A DNA stretch of 64,000 nucleotides from Chelatococcus composti (GCF_014201415.1 NZ_JACHEH010000004.1:62001-126000); one strand, 5' to 3'. Counted from the stretch's first letter, positions 25,815 through 35,633 are shown. Translations and numbers: made by a program. The notes: a model not told the origin generated them from the letters alone.

Positions 25815-25834
25815 GGCAGCCGGCTGCCGGCCGT

Positions 25835-26872
25835 CTACGGGATGTTGTCCCGCAGGAAGATGTCGATGCGGATGCGCTCCTGCTCGGGCAGGATGGGCTC
25901 GCCCGTGCAGTGGGCGAGCAGCACGCGCGCCGCCGAGCGGGCCTCGTGGCCCGCATCCTGGTTGATGACTGCGTCCATGACGCCGCGGACGAGAAAGCGG
26001 CGCGTGTGATCTGTCAGGTCGTGGCCGATGAAGATGACGTCCCGCTCCCGCCCGGCGGCCTCGAGCGCCGCGGCGATGCCCCGGTTGCCGGCGCCGACGT
26101 TATAGATGCCCACCAGATCAGGGTGGGCAGCAAGAATTTCCTCGGTCAGCCTGCGGGTAAGCTCGGAATCGTCGCGCCCCTCGCGCAGGGGCAGGGTTTT
26201 CAGGTTGGGGAACTCGCCGTTCACCACCTGCATGAAGCCGAACTGGCGCTCGGCATGGTCGCGCAGGGCGAGCGAGCCGGCGATGAGCGCAACGGGCCCC
26301 TTGCGGCCTCCCGAGAAACGGCCCATCAGCGTGCCGGCCGTGCGCCCGGCGGCCGTATTGTCGATGCCGACATAACGCAGCCGGCGGGAGGTCGGCGCAT
26401 CCGACACCAGCGTCACCACGGCCGAGCCGCGGGCGACGAGATCGTCGATGGCAGCCCTGACGCGCGGATGATCGAGCGCGATGACGGCAACGCCGTGGTA
26501 GCGCCCTTCGAGCCGCTCGAGCGCCGTGGCGAGCACGTTGGGGTCGAACACATCGACGTGCAGGATGTCGACAAAGGCGCGCTGGGGTGCGAGCCACTCC
26601 GCCGTGATGCCCACCTGCTCCTCAAGGTTGCGCATGAAGGTGTTGGTGCCCGTCGGCAGGACGAAGCAGAAGCGGAAGGTCTCCTTGCGCGCCAGCCGCG
26701 CGGCGGCGGGATCGGGCCTGTAGCCGAGCTTGGCTATAGCCGCCTGCACTTTTGCTGCCGTCTTCTCGCGCACACCGGGGCGCCGGTTGAGCACACGGTC
26801 CACGGTGGCGAGCGAAACGCCCGCTTCCCGCGCCACATCCTCCAGCGTTATCCGTTCCGCTATCGCGCTCAT
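25835..26872 (-). CDS. LacI-family transcriptional regulator
   Basis: The 345-residue protein has the N-terminal LacI HTH (TLEDVAREAGVSLATVDRVL), the hinge-helix region to about residue 60, and a type I periplasmic-binding-like effector domain with TFRFCFVLPTGTNTFMRNLE and GIYNVGAGNRGIAAALEAAG. It sits at the end of the transport operon on the opposite strand, downstream of the kinase. It most likely senses the imported sugar or its phosphate and binds the palindrome at 18404-18426 and the related dyad just upstream of its own gene (26889-26903). Confidence 0.93.
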   Translation of the reverse strand: MSAIAERITLEDVAREAGVSLATVDRVLNRRPGVREKTAAKVQAAIAKLGYRPDPAAARLARKETFRFCFVLPTGTNTFMRNLEEQVGITAEWLAPQRAFVDILHVDVFDPNVLATALERLEGRYHGVAVIALDHPRVRAAIDDLVARGSAVVTLVSDAPTSRRLRYVGIDNTAAGRTAGTLMGRFSGGRKGPVALIAGSLALRDHAERQFGFMQVVNGEFPNLKTLPLREGRDDSELTRRLTEEILAAHPDLVGIYNVGAGNRGIAAALEAAGRERDVIFIGHDLTDHTRRFLVRGVMDAVINQDAGHEARSAARVLLAHCTGEPILPEQERIRIDIFLRDNIP

Positions 26873-26888
26873 GGCCGAGCCATGTTGC

Positions 26889-26903
26889 CCTCATTTCTTG
26901 AGG
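26889..26903. promoter_or_regulatory. Dyad upstream of lacI-type gene, probable second operator
   Basis: CCTCA-TTTCT-TGAGG is a perfect 5-5-5 dyad 17 bases upstream of the regulator start. It repeats the CCTCA/TGAGG half-sites of the 23-bp palindrome at 18404, with spacing two bases shorter. Autoregulation is inferred. Confidence 0.5.
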
Positions 26904-26932
26904 TGCGCAACGCAAGATCACCCCGCCGAGGC

Positions 26933-27841
26933 TTAAAAGCCGGAACCGGCCTGGACATTCAGCAGTCGCTCCACTTCCTCCCGGCTGGGCGCGCCGCGAC
27001 CGCCGCCGAAGCGGGTGCATTTGATGGCCGCGGTGGCATTTGCGAAACGCACCGCCCGGCGTGGTGCCATCCCCTCCGCGAGCGCCAGCGCAAGCGCCCC
27101 ATGCCAGACGTCGCCCGCTCCCAGGGTGTCGACGGCCTCCACCGGAAAGGCGGGCTCATGCGCGATCTGCCCGTCCGCCATGAAGAAGACGCCCCCTGCC
27201 CCCGTCGTCACGGCGAGCCAGTGATGGGGAAGATCGGCGGCGAGGCGGCGGAGTCCCTCCCGCGGATCCTCGCTCCCGGTCCGTTCCCGCAGCGCCTGGG
27301 CGCTGCAGGCAATGTGGGTCGCCGCCTCGAGGACGCCAGGATGATCGGGCGCGCGGTCGACGTCGAACACAGCGGGGATGCCGGCGGCACGGGCCAGCGC
27401 GAAGACCCGCGCTGCTCCTTCCTGCCAGCGCGTATCGCCCAGCACGGCGGCCGTTCCCGGCGGCAGCGCGGACGGCAGGCGCTCCACCGCGGAGGGATAG
27501 CGCGGGTCGGAATAGCTGATCACCGTGCGCTCGCCGGCCGCGTCGACGAGAATCGCCGATACCGGGGAGCGCAGGCCGTCAATTCGCACGACGCCCCTGC
27601 AGTCGACTCCCTCGCCCACAAGCGACCTTACGATGTCGTCGCCGACGCGATCATCCCCGAGGCGCGCAATCAGCAGAGCCTTACCGCCGAGACGGGCGAT
27701 GGCCACGGCCGCATTACCTGCACAGCCGCCCGTCGTCACCGCCACATCGCTGGCACGGTATTTCTCAGGCCGCGTGGGAAGCGCGTCCAACTTATACACA
27801 TAGTCGAGGGTCGCGATGCCTATGCTGAGGACAGAATGCAT
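26933..27841 (-). CDS. PfkB-family carbohydrate kinase
   Basis: The 302-residue protein starts MHSVLSIGIATLDYVYKLDA and has both PfkB signatures: VTTGGCAGNAAVAIARLGG near the N-terminus and VDTLGAGDVWHGALALALA near residue 250, with the catalytic Asp of GAGD. It phosphorylates a sugar at a primary hydroxyl using ATP. The N-terminal SIGxATLDYVY resembles, from memory, sulfofructose kinase (YihV)-like members more than ribokinase, but this is weak. The ATG at 27841 fits the family start; the open frame runs 23 codons further. It precedes lacI on the same strand and should act on the cargo of the importers. Confidence 0.9.
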   Translation of the reverse strand: MHSVLSIGIATLDYVYKLDALPTRPEKYRASDVAVTTGGCAGNAAVAIARLGGKALLIARLGDDRVGDDIVRSLVGEGVDCRGVVRIDGLRSPVSAILVDAAGERTVISYSDPRYPSAVERLPSALPPGTAAVLGDTRWQEGAARVFALARAAGIPAVFDVDRAPDHPGVLEAATHIACSAQALRERTGSEDPREGLRRLAADLPHHWLAVTTGAGGVFFMADGQIAHEPAFPVEAVDTLGAGDVWHGALALALAEGMAPRRAVRFANATAAIKCTRFGGGRGAPSREEVERLLNVQAGSGF

Positions 27842-28034
27842 TCCAAGGCTCGCTATGAGGCCGCGCGCATGCCAGATTGGCGACACGCGCGATGCCAGCG
27901 GGACGGGCATGTGTCAAGCTAGCCTGCGCCACTGCGCCATTTTGCCCCGGATGCATAAACGGGGTTTTAAGGTTGAATAGGTACAATCTGAATCAAATTT
28001 TAATTTATTTGCTGCCCCTACGGACAGACTCCTG

Positions 28035-28793
28035 ATGAATGATTGCAGCTCCGTCCCGGAAAGCTGGCCTAGTATTGATCGATCTGGATCCGCCCCCCTC
28101 TGGCGGCAGATTTTGAGCGACATCGAGTTTGAAATTCGCAGCGGCCTCATTGGCGCGGGCCAGAAACTCCCCTCCGAGCTGGAACTGACGCGGCGTTATG
28201 GCGTCAATCGCCATACGGTCCGCATGGCGCTCCTCAAGCTCGCCGACAAGGGCCTGGTCGTATCGCGACAGGGAGTGGGCGTCTTCGTCACGAACGAGCA
28301 TGCGGAATACCGCGTCCCTCCCCGGTCGAACTCCACCGAGCTCGAGCAGGCCATGGATGACGCGCGAACGGGCGAACTCATCGCCTCCTACCGCCGCCCC
28401 GCGCCCGCCTGCCTCGCCGATCTCTTGCAGATCGACGAGGGCAGCGAGCTGCTGGTGCTGGAAACGCTGCGGCAGAATGGCCCGAGATTGCTGGCCTATG
28501 GCTATCACTATTTCGAGGCGGCGCGCTTCGCTGGCCTCGATGCCGCCTTCGTGCGCCTGCGCAGCCTCTCGGGCGCCCTCGCGGAGCGGGGCTGCCGCAT
28601 CCTGCGCCGCCGCGCAACCTGGATCGACGCGCGCATGCCGCGCAAGGTGGAGGCGAATGCCCTAAGTATCGACCTCGACGAGCCCGTGATCGTCCTGAGC
28701 TACGTAGACGAGAACGTGGACGGCCAGCCAGTCATTTACGGCAACAGCGTGTTGCGCGGCGGTTCCGTACGCGTGCGGGTGGAAGCGGCCTGA
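28035..28793 (+). CDS. GntR-family regulator, HutC/PhnF subgroup
   Basis: The 252-residue protein has an N-terminal winged HTH (APLWRQILSDIEFEIRSGLI, LPSELELTRRYGVNRHTVRM, residues about 20-90) and a C-terminal UTRA ligand-binding domain (residues about 105-250). PhnF-like annotation is common for this arrangement, but no phosphonate genes are present. The 193-bp upstream gap shared with the divergent kinase is AT-rich near the start (27960-28020). Whether it regulates the kinase/lacI pair, the downstream ketone-body genes or something distant is not shown by the sequence. Confidence 0.88.
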   Translation: MNDCSSVPESWPSIDRSGSAPLWRQILSDIEFEIRSGLIGAGQKLPSELELTRRYGVNRHTVRMALLKLADKGLVVSRQGVGVFVTNEHAEYRVPPRSNSTELEQAMDDARTGELIASYRRPAPACLADLLQIDEGSELLVLETLRQNGPRLLAYGYHYFEAARFAGLDAAFVRLRSLSGALAERGCRILRRRATWIDARMPRKVEANALSIDLDEPVIVLSYVDENVDGQPVIYGNSVLRGGSVRVRVEAA

Positions 28794-28797
28794 CTCT

Positions 28798-29535
28798 TCA
28801 GGCCAGATAGTCGTAGGCGACGCGGCCGAGCCCAAGCGTCAGGTCTGCGACCAGATGGAGCGCAGACACCACCTCGAGCACCGGCAGCTCTGCCACCGGC
28901 GCGAGCGCGTGCGGGTTGAGGGAAAGGGCTGACGGCCCCGTCCAGGCACCTTTGACCGTGACATCTTCGAGGTAATATTCCACCAGCTCGCAGATGCGCG
29001 GCGTGCCGTCGACATGCGGGATGATCTTGAGCAGGAAGTTGGGCTGCATCAGCGACGCCCGCACGGCTTGGAGATCGGCGCTGCGATGCTTGTAGCCCAT
29101 TGTGCCCGTCGCCACGCGCACAGGGCCATAGTCGAGTGTGCCGACGAGCGTGTCGATCTCGGCCCTGAGGCTCGGGCTCGCAAGCTTCTTGGGAAAGCCC
29201 CAGAGCTCTCGTCCGCCCGCGATCGGCGGATGATCGTTCAGGAACATGCAGTGGGTGTAGCTGCCCCGGCGCCCCTCGAAGCGCACCGGGATCACCTGGC
29301 CGGTCTCGGTATAGTCACCGAAACCAGTCGAATCCGGCATGCGGATGAACTCGTACTTGACGAGCGGCTCGTCGATCTCGAGCGGCTCCGGCACGACGGC
29401 GCGCAGCCTCTGCGGGTCGGTGCGATAGGTGATGATGAAAAACTCGCGGTCGATGAAGCGATAGGGCCCTGGCGGATAGGCCGGGCTCGTCAGCGGCATG
29501 GCGAAGGCATTCTTCACGACGTCTTCCAGCTTCAT
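28798..29535 (-). CDS. adc: Acetoacetate decarboxylase
   Basis: The 245-residue protein matches acetoacetate decarboxylase in length and sequence. It has [17 protein letters not shown] with the Schiff-base Lys (first K of the pair), [20 protein letters not shown] and the C-terminal [11 protein letters not shown]. It converts acetoacetate to acetone and CO2 in the cytoplasm. The ATG at 29535 is preceded by GAGGAGCAGG. It lies 77 bases downstream of a patatin-like gene on the same strand. I infer that the pair belongs to polyhydroxybutyrate or ketone-body turnover; no hydroxybutyrate dehydrogenase is next to it here. Confidence 0.93.
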   Translation of the reverse strand: MKLEDVVKNAFAMPLTSPAYPPGPYRFIDREFFIITYRTDPQRLRAVVPEPLEIDEPLVKYEFIRMPDSTGFGDYTETGQVIPVRFEGRRGSYTHCMFLNDHPPIAGGRELWGFPKKLASPSLRAEIDTLVGTLDYGPVRVATGTMGYKHRSADLQAVRASLMQPNFLLKIIPHVDGTPRICELVEYYLEDVTVKGAWTGPSALSLNPHALAPVAELPVLEVVSALHLVADLTLGLGRVAYDYLA

Positions 29536-29612
29536 GACACCTGCTCCTCGTGCCTGGCGGGCCGACCGTGACAATCCTTCGAGCCGACGGCAGCCCGTCC
29601 GCCGATCCGTCG

Positions 29613-30824
29613 CTACTCGTCGGCGAAATCGAAGACCTGCAGCCCGGCCTGGTTCTGCGGCCTCGTGAAGATCTCCGGATGTGACAGGGCGCGCGCCGCG
29701 TCCTCGTAGCCCGACTGCCAGTGCTCCTGCATGCTGCGGCGCGAGAATTCGTAGTCCTTCGAATCTCCCTCGTAGGCGCGGGAGCGGTAGATGAGGTGGA
29801 CGAGGTTGTAGACCTTGTAGTCTGCCACCCGGCCGAGAAGGCGCGCCTCCTCGCTGCGGCGCAGGTCCGGCGGCAGCTTGTCGAGCAAATGCGCCAGCGC
29901 GTGCCGCAGCTCCTGCAGCTGCTTGAACTGGTCCGTATTCGCCCGGGTGCGGCTGGAGAACTGGATCTCCTTCTGCCGCGTCGCCACGTCCGTCAGCGTG
30001 GCGGGAAAGCGGCCGCGGGCGCTCCACAGGTCCACCTGGAAGGCCAGCGTGTCCGCGCGCGTTCCGCTCTGCATCACCACCCATTGCAGGGGCGTGTTGG
30101 AGATGAGGCCGCCGTCCCAGTAGAACTCGCCGTCGATCTCCACGGCCGGAAAGCCCGGCGGCAGAGCGCCGCTCGCCATCACGTGCTCGGGCCGCAGCCG
30201 GTGCCTGGTGGTATCGAAATAGGTGAAGTTGCCGGTGGTGACATTCACCGCCCCGACGCTCAGGCGCGTCGCGCCGGCATTGATGCGGTCGAAGTCGACC
30301 AGTTCCTCGAGGGTGCTGCGCAGCGCACCGGTGTCGTAGAAGCTGGTGGCAGCAAGGCTGCCAGGAGGCTGGAAGAAGGGCGGCGGAAAGCGGGGCATGA
30401 AGAAATCACTCGCGCCCTGGAAGAGCGCGATCTCGGCACTCAGCTGGTTGACGATGCTGCGGGCGAGGTCCCCGTGCGGCATGGCCCCGAACCAGGCGCC
30501 GGCCATCTCCCATGTCGGGCGGGCGGTGATGCGCTCCCAGAAAGTCCTGAGCTTGCTGACGCGCTCGTCCGGCGCATTGCCGGCGATGATGGCCGCGTTG
30601 ATGGCACCGATGGAGATGCCCGACACCCAGTCGGGATGGATGCCGGCTGCGGCAAGCGCCTCGTAGACGCCGGCCTGGTAGGCGCCGAGGGCGCCGCCGC
30701 CCTGAAGGACGAGCGCGATGCACTCGAACGGAAGACGCTCCTTTCGGCGCGATGCGCCGGACCTTGCAGCCTTGGCCAAATCCCCCTCCCCTCGCGCTGC
30801 CGTCGTCACACGGTCGCATGGCAC
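29613..30824 (-). CDS. Patatin-like phospholipase with DUF3734
   Basis: The 403-residue protein has the patatin elements: oxyanion loop [17 protein letters not shown], nucleophile [14 protein letters not shown] (Ser of GxSxG) and the dyad Asp in [11 protein letters not shown]. The C-terminal third ([20 protein letters not shown] onward) corresponds to the DUF3734 extension seen in alphaproteobacterial members. The start is a GTG at 30824; a second GTG six codons later is possible. It has no signal peptide, so it is probably cytoplasmic. I infer lipid or PHB-granule hydrolase activity in an operon with adc. Confidence 0.9.
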   Translation of the reverse strand: MPCDRVTTAARGEGDLAKAARSGASRRKERLPFECIALVLQGGGALGAYQAGVYEALAAAGIHPDWVSGISIGAINAAIIAGNAPDERVSKLRTFWERITARPTWEMAGAWFGAMPHGDLARSIVNQLSAEIALFQGASDFFMPRFPPPFFQPPGSLAATSFYDTGALRSTLEELVDFDRINAGATRLSVGAVNVTTGNFTYFDTTRHRLRPEHVMASGALPPGFPAVEIDGEFYWDGGLISNTPLQWVVMQSGTRADTLAFQVDLWSARGRFPATLTDVATRQKEIQFSSRTRANTDQFKQLQELRHALAHLLDKLPPDLRRSEEARLLGRVADYKVYNLVHLIYRSRAYEGDSKDYEFSRRSMQEHWQSGYEDAARALSHPEIFTRPQNQAGLQVFDFADE

Positions 30825-30918
30825 ATGTGCGAACGATGATCCGGACGACCGCAGACGGCGGATCGTGCGGGGCGATATCTTGCTACGACCTTTCGCCGAA
30901 CGCTAAAACTTGCTGCCA

Positions 30919-30951
30919 GCAAAAAGCCGCGGGCGTTGCTGCCCGCGGCTT
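30919..30951 (-). terminator. Rho-independent terminator of the cold-shock gene
   Basis: An 11-base stem (AAGCCGCGGGC and complement, loop of six, 30924-30951) is followed on the minus strand by TTTTTGCTGG. It lies about 40 bases after the cold-shock gene stop. Confidence 0.88.
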
Positions 30952-30993
30952 CCGTTCTCGACCGTTGCGCCGATCGACGGCCTGGGCCGCCGG

Positions 30994-31689
30994 TCAGTCG
31001 GCGTAGGAAATCGTCGAGGCTTCGCGGCCCTTGGCGCCGGCAACGACGCTCATGTGGACGCGCTGGCCCTCGGTGAGGTCGGCAATACCGCCACGCTGCA
31101 GAGTCGAGGCGTGGACGAACACGTCGCGACCACCGTCGTCAGGCTGGACGAAGCCGAAGCCCTTGTCCCGGTTGTACCACTTCACCGTGCCGGCCATCTC
31201 CTCGGCCGGGCCTTCCGGGATCCGCGAGAAGCCGGCGCGCGGGCCGCGCGGCGCACGCGGCTGCGGCGGCAGGTCCTCGAGCTCGAGCACCTCGGCCACC
31301 TGGCTGCCCTTGGGCCCCTCGCGCAGGCGCACGACGATGCGCGCACCTGGCTCTGCCCCGCTGAAGCCGGCCGCCTCAAGCGAGCGCATGGAGAGGAAGG
31401 CATCGCCCGACCCGTCGTCGCAGGCGACGAAGCCGAAGCCCTTCTCCGGGTTGAACCACTTTACCGTGGCGTCGGTCGGCGGACCGGCCGGCGCTGCAAA
31501 CGCATCACGCGAGGGACGACCGCCAAAACCGCCCTCGCGGCCACCAAAACCGCCGTCCCGGCCGCCGAAGCCATCACGGCCACCGAAGCCACCGTCGCGC
31601 CCCCCGAAACCGCCGTCGCGGGAGTCAAAACTGTCGCGACGGCCACCACCACGGCGGCGGGCGTCACGGTTATCATCGTATCGGTTCAT
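30994..31689 (-). CDS. Double cold-shock-domain protein with Gly-rich RGG-like N-terminus
   Basis: The 231-residue protein contains two cold-shock domains. The first (about 72-135) has TVKWFNPEKGFGFVACDD (RNP-1) but an unusual SMRSL in place of the RNP-2 FVHxS. The second (about 165-230) has TVKWYNRDKGFGFVQPDD and canonical DVFVHASTL. The N-terminal 55 residues are low-complexity repeats of DGGFGGR, like eukaryotic RGG boxes. Two-CSD proteins are common in alphaproteobacteria as RNA chaperones, but the long Gly/Arg head is unusual and may drive RNA binding or condensate formation. It is monocistronic. Confidence 0.9.
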   Translation of the reverse strand: MNRYDDNRDARRRGGGRRDSFDSRDGGFGGRDGGFGGRDGFGGRDGGFGGREGGFGGRPSRDAFAAPAGPPTDATVKWFNPEKGFGFVACDDGSGDAFLSMRSLEAAGFSGAEPGARIVVRLREGPKGSQVAEVLELEDLPPQPRAPRGPRAGFSRIPEGPAEEMAGTVKWYNRDKGFGFVQPDDGGRDVFVHASTLQRGGIADLTEGQRVHMSVVAGAKGREASTISYAD

Positions 31690-31846
31690 ACAGGATATCC
31701 AACTGGAGAGTTTTCATCATACCCGAAAAGACATGGCCACACCATGCTTCAGGCCAAGCGGTCTCATCCGTAAGCGTGCTTGCGGCGACGATTAATCATA
31801 GCCTCGATTCCGGCTTTGCGCGACTACCTTTTCGCGAAGAAGCCGG

Positions 31847-34800
31847 CTATTCGAAAACGACAAGCAAATCCTTCGCTTCGACGGGCGTAGCAGGCGCCAC
31901 GACGACCTCGGCGATCCGCCCATCGCGCACAGCGTGTATGGCGGTCTCCATCTTCATCGCCTCGATGGTGAGCAGGACGTCGCCGGCCTTCACCTCCTGC
32001 CCCGCGGTCACCGCGACGGTGGCCACGGCGCCGGGCATAGGGGCCGCGACATGCTTCTCGTTCGCCTCGTCGGCCTTGCGGCGCACGGGCCGGCTCGCCG
32101 CGGCGGCGCGGTTCGGCACCTTGATCATGCGCGGCTGGCCGTTGAGCTCAAAGAAGACCCGCACCTGCCCTTCCTCGTCAGTCTCGCCCACGGCTTGCAG
32201 GCGGATGACGAGGGTCTTGCCCTTCTCGATGGTGACGGCGATCTCCTCTCCCACCTGCATGCCGTAGAAGAAGACCGGCGTCGGCAGCGACGAGACGGGG
32301 CCATACTTGCGGCTCGCGCCGCAAAACTCGGTGAAGACCTTCGGATACATGAGGAAGGAGGACAGCTCCTGCTCGCTGACGGTGCGTCCGCAGCGCCTCT
32401 GCGCCTCCTCACGCGCCGCCGCAAGATCGGCCGGCGGCAGAAGCGAGCCCGGCCGGGCGGTGGACGGCTTCTCGCCCTTCAGCACCTTCCTCTGCAGGGC
32501 CTCGGGCCATCCGCCCGGTGGCTGGCCGAGGTCGCCACGCAACATCTCGACGACCGAGGCCGGGAAGGCGATATCGCGCTTCTCGTCGAGCACGTCCTCG
32601 GGCGTGAGGCCCTGCGCGACCATCATCAGGGCCATGTCGCCGACGACCTTGGACGAGGGCGTGACCTTGACGATGTCGCCGAAGAGGTCGTTCGCCGCCC
32701 GGTAGGCCTTCGCCACCTCATGCCAGCGCGCCTCGAGGCCGAGCGAGCGCGCCTGCTCCTTGAGATTGGTGAACTGGCCGCCCGGCATCTCGTGCAGGTA
32801 GACTTCGGAGGCGCCCGACTTCAGGTCGCTCTCGAAGGCCGCATACTGTGTGCGCACCGCTTCCCAGTAGAAGCTGATCCGGCGGATGGCCTCGGGGTCG
32901 AGGCCGGTGTCCGCGTCGGTGTGGCGCAGAGCCTCGACGAGCGAGCCGAGACACGGCTGGGACGTGGCGCCCGACATGGCGTCCATCGCCGCATCAAAGG
33001 CGTCGACGCCGGCCTCGACGGCGGCGAGCACGCTGGCCGCCGAGATGCCGGACGTGTCGTGCGTGTGCAGGTGGATCGGCAGCCCCACCTCCTCACGCAG
33101 GGCCCTGACCAGCACCCTGGCGGCCGCGGGCTTCAGCAGCCCCGCCATGTCCTTGATGCCGAGAATGTGGCAGCCCGCCTTTTCCAGCTCCTTCGCCAGG
33201 CCGACGTAGTAGCCGAGCGAATACTTGGCGCGGGAAGGGTCAAGGATGTCGCCGGTATAGCAGATCGCCCCCTCGACGAGCTTGCCCGCCTCGCCCACAG
33301 CATCGATGGCCACGCGCATGTTCTCCACCCAGTTGAGGCAGTCGAACACGCGGAAGAGGTCCATCCCTGCATCCGCAGCCTGGCGCACGAAATGGCGCAC
33401 GACATTGTCGGGATAGTTGGTGTAGCCGACACCGTTTGCCCCGCGCAGCAGCATCTGCAGCAGGATGTCCGGCACCTTCTCGCGCAGCAGCGCCAGCCGC
33501 TCCCACGGGTCCTCGGTGAGGAAGCGCATGGCGACGTCGAAGGTGGCGCCGCCCCAGCACTCGAGCGAGAAGAGGCCGGGCAGGCCGTTGGCATAGGCCT
33601 CGGCCGCGCCGACGATGTCGAAGGTGCGCATGCGCGTGGCGAGAAGCGACTGGTGCGCATCGCGCATCGTCGTGTCCGTAACGAGCACCCGGCGCTGGGC
33701 GCGCATCCACTCGGCGAAGCGCTTCGGCCCCAGGCGGGCGAGCACCCGGCGCGTGCCCTCGACGCCCGATGGCGGCGGGAAGACGGGCGCCTGCGGCGGG
33801 CGGGCGTCGGCCGGCGGACGGGCCCGCCCCTTCACCTCCGGGTGGCCGTTCACCGTCACGTCGGCTATGTAGGTGAGCAGCTTCGTCGCACGGTCCCGGC
33901 GCTTCGGCGCGGTGAACAGCTCCGGCGTCTCGTCGATGAAGCGGGTCGTGTAGTCGCTGCCACGGAACTTCGGGTGTGATAGCACCGCCTCGAGGAAGAA
34001 CAGGTTGGTCGCGACGCCGCGGATGCGGTATTCGCGCAGCGCCCGGACCATGCGGGCGATCGCCTCCTCCGGCGTCGGCGCCCAGGCCGTGACCTTCTCC
34101 AGCATCGGGTCGTAGTAGCGGGTGACGACCGCCCCTGAATAGGCCGTGCCGCCGTCGACGCGGATGCCGAAGCCGAAGGCGCCGCGATAGGCGGTGATGC
34201 GCCCGTAGTCCGGGATGAAGTTGTTCTCCGGGTTCTCGGTGGTGATGCGGCACTGCAGGGCGTGGCCGTCGAGCGTGATTTCGGACTGCGTCGGAATGCC
34301 CGTCTCGGCGACGACGCCGAGATGCCCGCCCTCGGCGATGCGGATCTGCGCCTTGACGATGTCGAGCCCGGTGACGACCTCCGTCACCGTGTGCTCCACC
34401 TGGATGCGCGGGTTGACCTCGATGAAGTAGAACTCCCCCGTGTCGGCATCCATGAGGAACTCGACGGTGCCGGCCCCGACATAGCCCGTCGCCCGGCCGA
34501 TCCTGAGCCCGGCCTCGCACAGGGCCGCCCGAGTCGCGTCGTCGAGATAGGGCGCCGGCGCGCGCTCGATCACCTTCTGGTTGCGGCGCTGGATGGAGCA
34601 GTCGCGCTCGAAGAGATGGACAAGGTTGCCGTGCGTGTCGCCGAGGAGCTGCACCTCGACGTGGCGTGCGCGGCGGACGAGCTTTTCCAGGTAGACCTCG
34701 TCCTTGCCGAAGGCGGCCCGCGCCTCGCGCCGGGCGCTCATGACCGCGTCGATGAGCCCGTCCTCGCTCTCGATGGGGCGCATTCCGCGCCCGCCGCCGC

Positions 34801-35290
34801 CCCAGGATGCTTTGAGCATGAGCGGATAGCCGATGCCGGCGGCGAGACGCCTGATCTCGTCGGGGTCATCCGGCAACGGGTCCGTCGCCGGCATCACCGG
34901 CACGCCGACCGAGATGGCGAGGTTGCGCGCCGCCACCTTGTTGCCGAGCGTGCGCATCGTCTCGGGCCTCGGCCCGATGAAGATGATCCCGGCCGCGGCA
35001 CAGGCCTCTGCGAATTCCGGGCTCTCGGACAGGAAGCCGTAGCCGGGATGGATGGCGTCGACCCGCGCCTCCTGCGCGACGCGGATCACCTCGTCGATCG
35101 ACAGATAGGCCTCGAGCGGCCCCTTGCCCTTGCCGACCTGATAGGCTTCGTCCGCCTTGAAGCGGTGAAGCGAGAGCTTGTCCTCCTCCGCATAGATCGC
35201 CACCGTCTGGATGCCGAGTTCCGTCGCCGCCCGGAAGACGCGAATGGCGATCTCGGAGCGGTTGGCAACCAACAGGCGCTTGATCTTCAT
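31847..35290 (-). CDS. pyc: Pyruvate carboxylase
   Basis: The 1147-residue protein has the complete single-chain order: biotin carboxylase (about 1-455, KIKRLLVANRSEIAIRVFRA, ATP-grasp), carboxyltransferase (about 540-815, TTMRDAHQSLLATRMRTFDI, metal-binding HLHTHDTSG), the tetramerisation region, and C-terminal biotinyl carrier domain with EAMKMET, whose Lys carries biotin. It replenishes oxaloacetate from pyruvate and bicarbonate. The gene stands alone. The 250-bp upstream region to the tRNA holds a small dyad AATTG-TG-CAATT (35308-35319) and several TTGC/GCAA half-sites, candidates for a regulator site, not assigned. Confidence 0.97.
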   Translation of the reverse strand: MKIKRLLVANRSEIAIRVFRAATELGIQTVAIYAEEDKLSLHRFKADEAYQVGKGKGPLEAYLSIDEVIRVAQEARVDAIHPGYGFLSESPEFAEACAAAGIIFIGPRPETMRTLGNKVAARNLAISVGVPVMPATDPLPDDPDEIRRLAAGIGYPLMLKASWGGGGRGMRPIESEDGLIDAVMSARREARAAFGKDEVYLEKLVRRARHVEVQLLGDTHGNLVHLFERDCSIQRRNQKVIERAPAPYLDDATRAALCEAGLRIGRATGYVGAGTVEFLMDADTGEFYFIEVNPRIQVEHTVTEVVTGLDIVKAQIRIAEGGHLGVVAETGIPTQSEITLDGHALQCRITTENPENNFIPDYGRITAYRGAFGFGIRVDGGTAYSGAVVTRYYDPMLEKVTAWAPTPEEAIARMVRALREYRIRGVATNLFFLEAVLSHPKFRGSDYTTRFIDETPELFTAPKRRDRATKLLTYIADVTVNGHPEVKGRARPPADARPPQAPVFPPPSGVEGTRRVLARLGPKRFAEWMRAQRRVLVTDTTMRDAHQSLLATRMRTFDIVGAAEAYANGLPGLFSLECWGGATFDVAMRFLTEDPWERLALLREKVPDILLQMLLRGANGVGYTNYPDNVVRHFVRQAADAGMDLFRVFDCLNWVENMRVAIDAVGEAGKLVEGAICYTGDILDPSRAKYSLGYYVGLAKELEKAGCHILGIKDMAGLLKPAAARVLVRALREEVGLPIHLHTHDTSGISAASVLAAVEAGVDAFDAAMDAMSGATSQPCLGSLVEALRHTDADTGLDPEAIRRISFYWEAVRTQYAAFESDLKSGASEVYLHEMPGGQFTNLKEQARSLGLEARWHEVAKAYRAANDLFGDIVKVTPSSKVVGDMALMMVAQGLTPEDVLDEKRDIAFPASVVEMLRGDLGQPPGGWPEALQRKVLKGEKPSTARPGSLLPPADLAAAREEAQRRCGRTVSEQELSSFLMYPKVFTEFCGASRKYGPVSSLPTPVFFYGMQVGEEIAVTIEKGKTLVIRLQAVGETDEEGQVRVFFELNGQPRMIKVPNRAAAASRPVRRKADEANEKHVAAPMPGAVATVAVTAGQEVKAGDVLLTIEAMKMETAIHAVRDGRIAEVVVAPATPVEAKDLLVVFE

Positions 35291-35541
35291 GCGGCTCCCC
35301 CGTTTCTAATTGTGCAATTCTCTTTTGCCATACACGCAATGCTGCGTCGCACAAACAACGGAGTTTCCGCGTTAAATGCCCTCTCGGCCACAGGCGCCAC
35401 GGCGTCGCAAAATGGTGGCGGCGCCTGCGCCGCGCGCCGGCGCCCGGCATGAAGGCGGGCACCGATGCCTCAGGTGCCGGTGCATGACCCAACTGGCATG
35501 TTGACCGGAATCGGCGAAAAGGTTAGGGCTTGGCCGCCGCA

Positions 35542-35633
35542 GGAGACGTGGCCGAGTGGCTGAAGGCGGCGGTTTGCTAAACCGTTATACGTGGTAACAC
35601 GTATCAGGGGTTCGAATCCCCTCGTCTCCGCCA
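35542..35633 (+). tRNA. tRNA-Ser (GCU)
   Basis: A 92-base class II tRNA: the acceptor stem GGAGACG pairs with CGTCTCC before the G discriminator and an encoded CCA. The anticodon loop TTGCTAA gives GCU (serine AGC/AGU codons). There is a long variable arm (ATACGTGGTAACACGTAT) and a T-loop GGTTCGAATCC. All arms pair. Confidence 0.96.
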
